Positions 1 to 4,327 of a stretch of DNA of 6,215 nucleotides are shown piece by piece. Position 1 is the stretch's first letter. Every line of letters starts with the position of its first letter. The stretch comes from Actinomycetota bacterium (GTDB lineage: Bacteria > Actinomycetota > Acidimicrobiia > Acidimicrobiales > Acidimicrobiaceae). The translations under genes were made by a program, and so were the position numbers. The notes under the pieces are model-generated. The model did not search any database and was not told the origin of the DNA. It saw only the letters and a program-made list of their open reading frames with translations. The DNA lies in the NCBI GenBank assembly GCA_004366215.1, contig SIRY01000014.1, positions 1 to 6,215 of the forward strand, given 5' to 3'.

Positions 1-1
1 C

Positions 2-1168
2 ATCGACGAGATCGACTCGATCGGGCGCAAGCGAGGCACGGGACTCGGCGGCGGCCACGACGAGCGCGAACAGACCCTCAACCAGATGCTCTCAGAGATG
101 GACGGCTTCGACCCAGCAGAAGGCATCGTGGTGATGGCGGCGACGAACCGACCTGACATCCTCGATCCAGCGTTGCTGCGGCCGGGTCGCTTCGACCGCC
201 AGGTCGTGGTGCCGCTGCCAGACCTGCCGGAGCGCCTCGCCATCCTCAAGGTGCACACGCGTGGCAAGCGGCTCGCCGACGACGTCGACCTCGAGGTCAT
301 GGCGAAGGGGACCCCGGGCATGAGCGGGGCGGACCTCGCCAACCTCGTCAACGAGGCTGCGCTGACCGCGGTCCGGCGTGGCGCGAGCGCGATCGAGATG
401 GCGGACTTCGAGACGGCACGCGACCGCATCATCATGGGTCAGCGCCGCGAAGCAACCATCCTCTCCGACGAGGAGAAGGAGCGAGTCGCGTTCCACGAGG
501 CCGGGCACGCCGTGCTCGCCTACGTCCTCGACTACTCCGACCCGGTCCACAAGGTCACGATTCTGCCGACCGGCATGGCACTCGGCGTCACGCAGCAGCT
601 GCCCGAACGCGACCGGCACCTCTACCCTCGTGAGTACATCGAGGACACGCTCGTCGTGCGCATGGGCGGTCGGGTTGCCGAGCTCCTCATCTACGGTGAC
701 CTCTCGACCGGCGCTGCGAACGACCTCCAAGGTAACACCGAGCTGGCCCGCCGCATGGTGCGCGAGTGGGGCATGAGCGAGCGGCTCGGCCCCATGGCGT
801 GGGGGTCCCAGAACGTCGTCTTCCTCGGCGAGGACCTGCTGCACTCGGCTGAGTACTCCGATCGCACGGCTCGTCTCGTCGACGAGGAGGTCGAGCGGAT
901 CCTTCGTGAGCAGGAAGAGCGAGCCACGTCCCTCCTGCGCGCCTACCTCGCGGGGCTCGTCGCCGTCGCCCAAGCGCTCCTCGAGCGCGAGACGATCTCC
1001 GGTGAGGAGGTCGGGCGGCTCGTCGACGAGGCGGTCGGTCGGCCGGTCCACCCCAACGGTAAGCGTGTGCTGCCGATCTCGAAGCTGCCTGAGTTCGCCG
1101 AGCTCGAGCAGTTCACCGCCAACGGTCACGCGAGCGGGGCCACCGACGCCGACGCGAACCAGCCGTGA
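2..1168 (+). CDS. ftsH: ATP-dependent zinc metalloprotease FtsH, C-terminal part (5' end cut by window edge)
   Basis: FtsH is the membrane-anchored AAA+ protease that unfolds and degrades misfolded membrane and short-lived cytosolic proteins. The frame is open from the left edge; 388 residues are visible, numbered here from the first complete codon. They begin inside the AAA+ module at Walker B (IDEID, residues 1-5), followed by a [11 protein letters not shown] stretch. The second region of homology has the sensor asparagine of ATNRPD (residue 49) and both arginine fingers of RPGRFDR (60 and 63). The M41 peptidase domain has zinc site HEAGH (165-169, bases 494-508) and the third ligand Asp of GAANDL (241, bases 722-724). 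All visible catalytic residues are intact. The transmembrane segments, Walker A and pore loop lie off the window. The ATG at 86 is an internal methionine, not a start. The tail after the peptidase domain is short and polar. The next gene begins 7 bases after the stop. Confidence 0.97.
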   Translation: MDEIDSIGRKRGTGLGGGHDEREQTLNQMLSEMDGFDPAEGIVVMAATNRPDILDPALLRPGRFDRQVVVPLPDLPERLAILKVHTRGKRLADDVDLEVMAKGTPGMSGADLANLVNEAALTAVRRGASAIEMADFETARDRIIMGQRREATILSDEEKERVAFHEAGHAVLAYVLDYSDPVHKVTILPTGMALGVTQQLPERDRHLYPREYIEDTLVVRMGGRVAELLIYGDLSTGAANDLQGNTELARRMVREWGMSERLGPMAWGSQNVVFLGEDLLHSAEYSDRTARLVDEEVERILREQEERATSLLRAYLAGLVAVAQALLERETISGEEVGRLVDEAVGRPVHPNGKRVLPISKLPEFAELEQFTANGHASGATDADANQP

Positions 1169-1175
1169 GTCGCTG

Positions 1176-2039
1176 ATGCGGCAGCTCGTCATCGTCGCTG
1201 AGCTCGCCGGCCTCACGGAGGCACACACGACGGGAGCGTTCGTTGCCCTCGAGCGCCGTCTCGCGACGAGTGCACGGCTCGTCGTCCCAGGGCCGTGGGC
1301 GCCTGAGGTCGTCCGCCGCTACCGCGGGCAGGACTTTGGCGTCGCGCTGACGCTGACGTCTCCCCACCCAGTCTTGCGGCTGTCGCCGCTAACGCTCGCG
1401 CCGACGCTGCGAAGCGGTGACGGCGGCTTCCCCGCCACCGCGGCTGACCTCGTCGAGCACGCCGACGCCGAGGAGGCGGCGCTCGAACTGCGCACGCAGC
1501 TCGAGCGCGCCATCCTCTGGGGCATCAGCGTCAGCCACGTCGCGCTCCTCGACGAGGGGGTCCTTGCTCGAGCGGACCTCTTCGACGCCGTCGTGAGCCT
1601 CGCTGAGGAGTACGACCTCGTCGTGCGGCTGACGCCTGGGGCAGACGAGGCTCGGCTGGGCTACGACGCCTGGCGCCTCGCTCGCGAACGCAGCGTGCGC
1701 ACCATCGACGCGCTCGTGCCACTCGACCCGAGTGAGCTCAAGGAGCCGCGTGACCTCCTCGCAGCCCTCACGCAGGCGGCGCACGCACTTCCAGACGGCG
1801 TGAGCGAGCTAGGGCTCCCTCTCGCCTCCGCCTCCCCAGAGCTCTCAGCGTGGGTCGCAAGCGGTGGGCGCCGAGCGGCTCCGACCACGCTCGTCCACCA
1901 CGCCGACAAGCTCTGGCACGAGCTCGCCCACCGCCACGTCGTCGCGACGTCCTACCGCGAGCTCAGTCGCCGAGCCGGTCGAAGTCCGTCCGCCGAGCGA
2001 GCTCCGCTTCCAGCGTCCGATACTCGCTCGAGGCCGTGA
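1176..2039 (+). CDS. YdjC/ChbG-like deacetylase-fold protein, apparently a pseudoenzyme
   Basis: The 287-residue product can be followed along the YdjC/ChbG family of metal-dependent carbohydrate deacetylases. The N-terminal strand LVIV with a following GLTEAH helix, the segment ATSARLVVPGP, the GVALTLTS strand, the ELRTQLERAILWG helix before the usual metal site, and the C-terminal ATSYREL (257-263) all match family landmarks. The active site does not. The family ADDFG motif is AELAG (8-12), the His of the family GxHxxLT strand is Ala57, the THLDSHHHVH block reads SHVALLDEGV (120-129), and the later conserved His before Pro is Leu214. I infer no metal-dependent deacetylation. The start chosen is ATG 1176, because it opens directly on the first strand and follows the ftsH stop by 7 bases; the frame is open further upstream, but that is shadow within ftsH. 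The ribosome binding site is weak, suggesting coupling to ftsH. The last 25 codons overlap the opposing SCP2 gene. Role unknown; it may be a sugar-binding or protein-interaction relic. Confidence 0.8.
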   Translation: MRQLVIVAELAGLTEAHTTGAFVALERRLATSARLVVPGPWAPEVVRRYRGQDFGVALTLTSPHPVLRLSPLTLAPTLRSGDGGFPATAADLVEHADAEEAALELRTQLERAILWGISVSHVALLDEGVLARADLFDAVVSLAEEYDLVVRLTPGADEARLGYDAWRLARERSVRTIDALVPLDPSELKEPRDLLAALTQAAHALPDGVSELGLPLASASPELSAWVASGGRRAAPTTLVHHADKLWHELAHRHVVATSYRELSRRAGRSPSAERAPLPASDTRSRP

Positions 2040-2358
2040 TCGGCAGGAGCGACACGAGCCGCTCGAGGTCGCCGTCGACCTCGAGCTTGCCCTCGAGGAA
2101 CGCGGTGGTCGGGTCCAGCGTGCCCTGCTGCATCGCGCGGGCGACCTCGACGTCGACGGTGATGGCGACGTCGGGCGACGGGTGCTCGCCGAGCCCGGCG
2201 TCGGCGAGCTGGCCGTCTCTGATCACCCAGTAGTACGGCCGCTCGACGTCAGCGAGCACGTAGTACTGCACGACCGCGCTGAAGCCCGCGCGAGGGGGCA
2301 TCCCCTTGCCGAGCTCCTTCGTATCCTCGATCCACGCCGACGACAACCACGCTCCCAC
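1963..2358 (-). CDS. SCP2 sterol-binding-domain protein
   Basis: A 131-residue cytoplasmic protein that is almost entirely one SCP2 (sterol carrier protein 2-like) domain. Recognisable segments are RPYYWVIRDGQLADAGLG (residues 40-57), the AITVDVEVARAMQQGTLDP helix region (65-83), the TAFLEGKLEVDGD turn and strand (85-97), and the final LVSLLPITASSEYRTLE helix. The length is complete for stand-alone actinobacterial members. The fold forms a hydrophobic tunnel that binds lipids, acyl chains or other apolar ligands; there is no catalytic motif and the natural ligand cannot be read from sequence. The start is GTG (bases 2358-2356), chosen because a strong GAGGAG lies five bases upstream. It is the last gene of the minus-strand series, 15 bases after mca, and its 3' end runs into the convergent YdjC-like gene. 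No signal peptide or membrane segment is visible. Confidence 0.85.
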   Translation of the reverse strand: MGAWLSSAWIEDTKELGKGMPPRAGFSAVVQYYVLADVERPYYWVIRDGQLADAGLGEHPSPDVAITVDVEVARAMQQGTLDPTTAFLEGKLEVDGDLERLVSLLPITASSEYRTLEAELARRTDFDRLGD

Positions 2359-2363
2359 GGCTC

Positions 2364-2369
2364 CTCCTC
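2364..2369 (-). promoter_or_regulatory. Strong Shine-Dalgarno site for the SCP2-domain gene
   Basis: Read on the minus strand the 15-base gap after mca contains GAGGAGGAG, with the first GAGGAG five bases from the GTG at 2358. This is the best ribosome binding site in the window and decides the GTG start. It suggests efficient independent initiation rather than purely coupled translation. Confidence 0.8.
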
Positions 2370-2373
2370 GAGC

Positions 2374-3225
2374 TCAGTCCTCTGCACGCAGCCCTGCGAA
2401 CAGCCCGTCGAGCACGACGCCGGGCTCAGCACCGACGACGTGGTAGTCCTCGAAGGGCCAGAGCTCCTCGAGCTCGGTGGCGTCGAGGCCGAACCACCAC
2501 CCAGAGCCCGGGTCGACCTGCGTCTCGTGTGCCCGCAGCACCTCCTGGGCGACGCTGACGAAGCCGCGCACGTCGACGCGAGCGCGCACGAGCTCATCCT
2601 GACCGCGACGCTCAGGCCGCCACGGCAGCGCCACGCCCTTCGCGCGCAGCGCCTCCGCGAGCCGCTCGAAGCGCTCGCTGACCCACAGCGACCACGCCCA
2701 CCGTGGAACCCGCCAGGGCTCGCCGAACTCTCTGAGCGCCGCGGGGTCGGCGGCGAGCTCGAGCGCGAGCCGCGTCGCGTCAAAGACCCGCAGGTGGTCA
2801 GGGTGCGGATAGCTCGACTGGTCGTCAGGGTACGAGATGACGACGTGGGGTCGAACGCGTCGGATGGTAGCGACGATCCCCCGCGCGGCCTCGAGCAGGG
2901 GCACCCTCGAGAAGGCCCTCGGGTGTCGGCCGGCCGGCGACCCAGGCATCCCCGAGTCACGGAAGCCGAGCCGCACCACCTCGGCGAAGCCTGCGCGGCG
3001 CGCGGCGGCGTCGAGCTCGCTACGGCGACGGCGAGCGAGCTGCTCGGGACGCACGTCGGTGAGCGCAGGGTTGAGCAGCGAGCCCTCCTCGCCGCCGGTC
3101 GCCGTCACTAGGACGCACGTGACTCCCTCGGCGGCGTAGCGAGCGATGGTCGCAGCACCCTTCGACGCCTCATCGTCTGGATGGGCGTGGACGGTCACGA
3201 GGCGCCACGGCGAAACCTGATCCAC
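2374..3225 (-). CDS. mca: Mycothiol S-conjugate amidase (PIG-L/LmbE family)
   Basis: Mca cleaves mycothiol S-conjugates in the cytoplasm, releasing a mercapturic acid for export and GlcN-Ins for mycothiol recycling. The 283-residue product is close to the usual Mca length. The N-terminal zinc motif is AHPDDE (14-19) and the second is YPHPDH (139-144). By analogy with MshB/Mca the ligands would be His15, Asp18 and His144, with Asp17 as general base and His141 as acid; all are present. Lys22 in the SKGAAT segment, the TGGEEGSLLNPA stretch, LGFRDSGMPGS, and the late RAHETQVDP (231-239) with a following WPFEDY favour Mca over the deacetylase MshB. The start is GTG 3225, 33 bases after the lipoprotein gene, with a modest GGTAGG nine bases upstream. 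The SCP2 gene follows after 15 bases. The alternative is a related PIG-L deacetylase of other specificity; the Mca-like C-terminal half makes that less likely. Confidence 0.88.
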   Translation of the reverse strand: MDQVSPWRLVTVHAHPDDEASKGAATIARYAAEGVTCVLVTATGGEEGSLLNPALTDVRPEQLARRRRSELDAAARRAGFAEVVRLGFRDSGMPGSPAGRHPRAFSRVPLLEAARGIVATIRRVRPHVVISYPDDQSSYPHPDHLRVFDATRLALELAADPAALREFGEPWRVPRWAWSLWVSERFERLAEALRAKGVALPWRPERRGQDELVRARVDVRGFVSVAQEVLRAHETQVDPGSGWWFGLDATELEELWPFEDYHVVGAEPGVVLDGLFAGLRAED

Positions 3226-3241
3226 GGCGGTCAGCCTACCG

Positions 3242-3258
3242 GCGACACGCTGTGTCGC
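3242..3258. repeat. Perfect 7-bp inverted repeat in the lipoprotein-mca gap
   Basis: On the plus strand GCGACAC, then GCT, then GTGTCGC. The repeat begins at the base immediately following the minus-strand lipoprotein stop codon and fills half of the 33-base gap before mca. No T-tract follows on the minus strand, so it is not a standard intrinsic terminator. It may be an mRNA hairpin (7-bp stem with 3-base loop, or 6-bp stem with 5-base loop) that sets relative expression or protects a 3' end, or an operator-like palindrome. Confidence 0.6.
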
Positions 3259-4302
3259 TCATCCGACCGGCGCCGCGCCGACGAGCAGCGGCGGGGCGGC
3301 CGCGGTAGCCGGGAAGATCGTGCCGACCCCTGGTGGGCCGGGGCGGGCCGTCGCCGTCGCTCGCACGAAGGCCGCTCGCGTCGGCGCACTTCCAAGCGCC
3401 TCGAGCGCGCCGACGACGTCGAGCCCGACGAGGACGCCGAGGGCTGCTGCTGCCGTCCCGCCGGCCTCTGCGACGAGCTTGGCGTCGAGGGCGCGCCACG
3501 ACGACGCGAGGGCCTCGGGCTCAGGTGCGACGCGTACAACCTGCAGCTGGGTCCTCAAGACGCCCGTCGCCGCTGCGAGCCACGCAGCGGCTCGCCTCGG
3601 TGCGAGCACGACGCCGACGACGTCGGTCGCTCGGGGCACAGTCCCGCGCGCCGCGAGCGACCGCAGCACAGCCGCGTCAGCGCTGAGGTCGTCGCCGAGG
3701 ACGAGCGTCGACGGGCGGGTGCGCACGACGAGGTCGGCCAGCGTCGCTGAGCTGGTGCGAGGAGCGGTGGCGCTCGCCGCACCGGGGCTCGCAACCCCCC
3801 AGACGACGGCTCGCCCCGCAAGCAGGCCCGCTGCGCGCAGTCCCTCGAGCTCGCCCCCCGCCGAGGGCAGCCAACCTCCCTGCTCGATGGGCAGCACGGC
3901 TGGTGCACCGAGCCGAGCCGTCGCCGACACGAGGGCAGGGCTCGCCGATCCAAGGTCCGGACCGACGATCGCGAAGGCGCCGAGCGTGACGAGCTCGTAG
4001 CGAGCCGCGGCCTGGGCGGCCTGCGCAGTCGGAGCCACGCTCTCGACGGCGAGCTCGAGCCGTCGTCCTGCGACGCCGCCGCGACGGTTAGCCCAGCTGA
4101 GCGCGTCGCGCATGCCCGCGAGGTAGTCCGTGACCCCGATGTCCTCTGGGGGACTGCTCGGGACGACGGTAGCGAGCTGGATCGTGGTCGCGGTGACCCC
4201 TGGAGCGCTCGCGGCCGGCAACGGCGCAGCGGTCGAGGTCGTCAGGCAGCCGCTCAGCACGGTCGCCGAGACGCACGAAGCGGCCAGGAGACGGCGGAGC
4301 AT
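3259..4302 (-). CDS. Lipoprotein, type-1 periplasmic substrate-binding-protein fold
   Basis: A 347-residue exported protein. The N-terminus has MLRRLL, a short hydrophobic core, and a lipobox LSGC with the modifiable Cys at residue 19, so it should be lipid-anchored on the outer face of the cytoplasmic membrane. After an Ala/Ser/Pro-rich linker comes the pattern of the branched-chain amino acid-binding (LivJ/Peripla_BP_6) fold: TTIQLATVVP (39-48), the DYLAGMRDALSWANRRGGVAGRRLEL helix-turn-strand (59-84), and AFAIVGPDLGSAS (109-121). The C-terminal lobe is very Ala-rich and weakly conserved. The ATG at 4302 is supported by GAGG five bases upstream and gives a proper signal peptide. It starts 25 bases after dnaE2 and precedes mca by 33. 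No permease or ATPase gene is in the window, so it could be an orphan binding protein or a sensor rather than a transporter component. Ligand unknown. Confidence 0.75.
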   Translation of the reverse strand: MLRRLLAASCVSATVLSGCLTTSTAAPLPAASAPGVTATTIQLATVVPSSPPEDIGVTDYLAGMRDALSWANRRGGVAGRRLELAVESVAPTAQAAQAAARYELVTLGAFAIVGPDLGSASPALVSATARLGAPAVLPIEQGGWLPSAGGELEGLRAAGLLAGRAVVWGVASPGAASATAPRTSSATLADLVVRTRPSTLVLGDDLSADAAVLRSLAARGTVPRATDVVGVVLAPRRAAAWLAAATGVLRTQLQVVRVAPEPEALASSWRALDAKLVAEAGGTAAAALGVLVGLDVVGALEALGSAPTRAAFVRATATARPGPPGVGTIFPATAAAPPLLVGAAPVG

Positions 4303-4307
4303 CGGTG

Positions 4308-4311
4308 CCTC
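4308..4311 (-). promoter_or_regulatory. Shine-Dalgarno site for the lipoprotein gene
   Basis: GAGG on the minus strand, five bases upstream of the ATG at 4302, inside the 25-base gap after the dnaE2 stop codon. It fixes the start that yields the lipoprotein signal peptide. Confidence 0.6.
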
Positions 4312-4327
4312 ATGCTACCGACCGCGC

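Noticed and set aside
86..88. ATG that could be taken as the start of ftsH
   Set aside because: The in-frame codons before it encode the Walker B motif IDEID and [11 protein letters not shown] of FtsH.
92..1228. Long minus-strand open frame (378 codons) opposite ftsH
   Set aside because: It is antisense to a well-supported ftsH and its translation shows no recognisable domain; long shadow frames are expected in GC-rich codon-biased DNA.
2029..2045. Short GCCG-TGAT-CGGC hairpin as a bidirectional terminator between the convergent genes
   Set aside because: The stem is only four base pairs, there is no T-tract on either side, and it lies inside the SCP2 coding region.
1864..3111. Long plus-strand open frame (415 codons) opposite the SCP2 gene and mca
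   Set aside because: The translation is low-complexity and Arg/Glu/Leu-rich with no family resemblance, while the opposite strand encodes two clear families with proper spacing and starts.
3259..3950. Several further overlapping open frames on both strands in the 3.2-4.0 kb region
   Set aside because: They are Arg- and Ser-rich shadows of the Ala-rich lipoprotein gene without start signals or family motifs.
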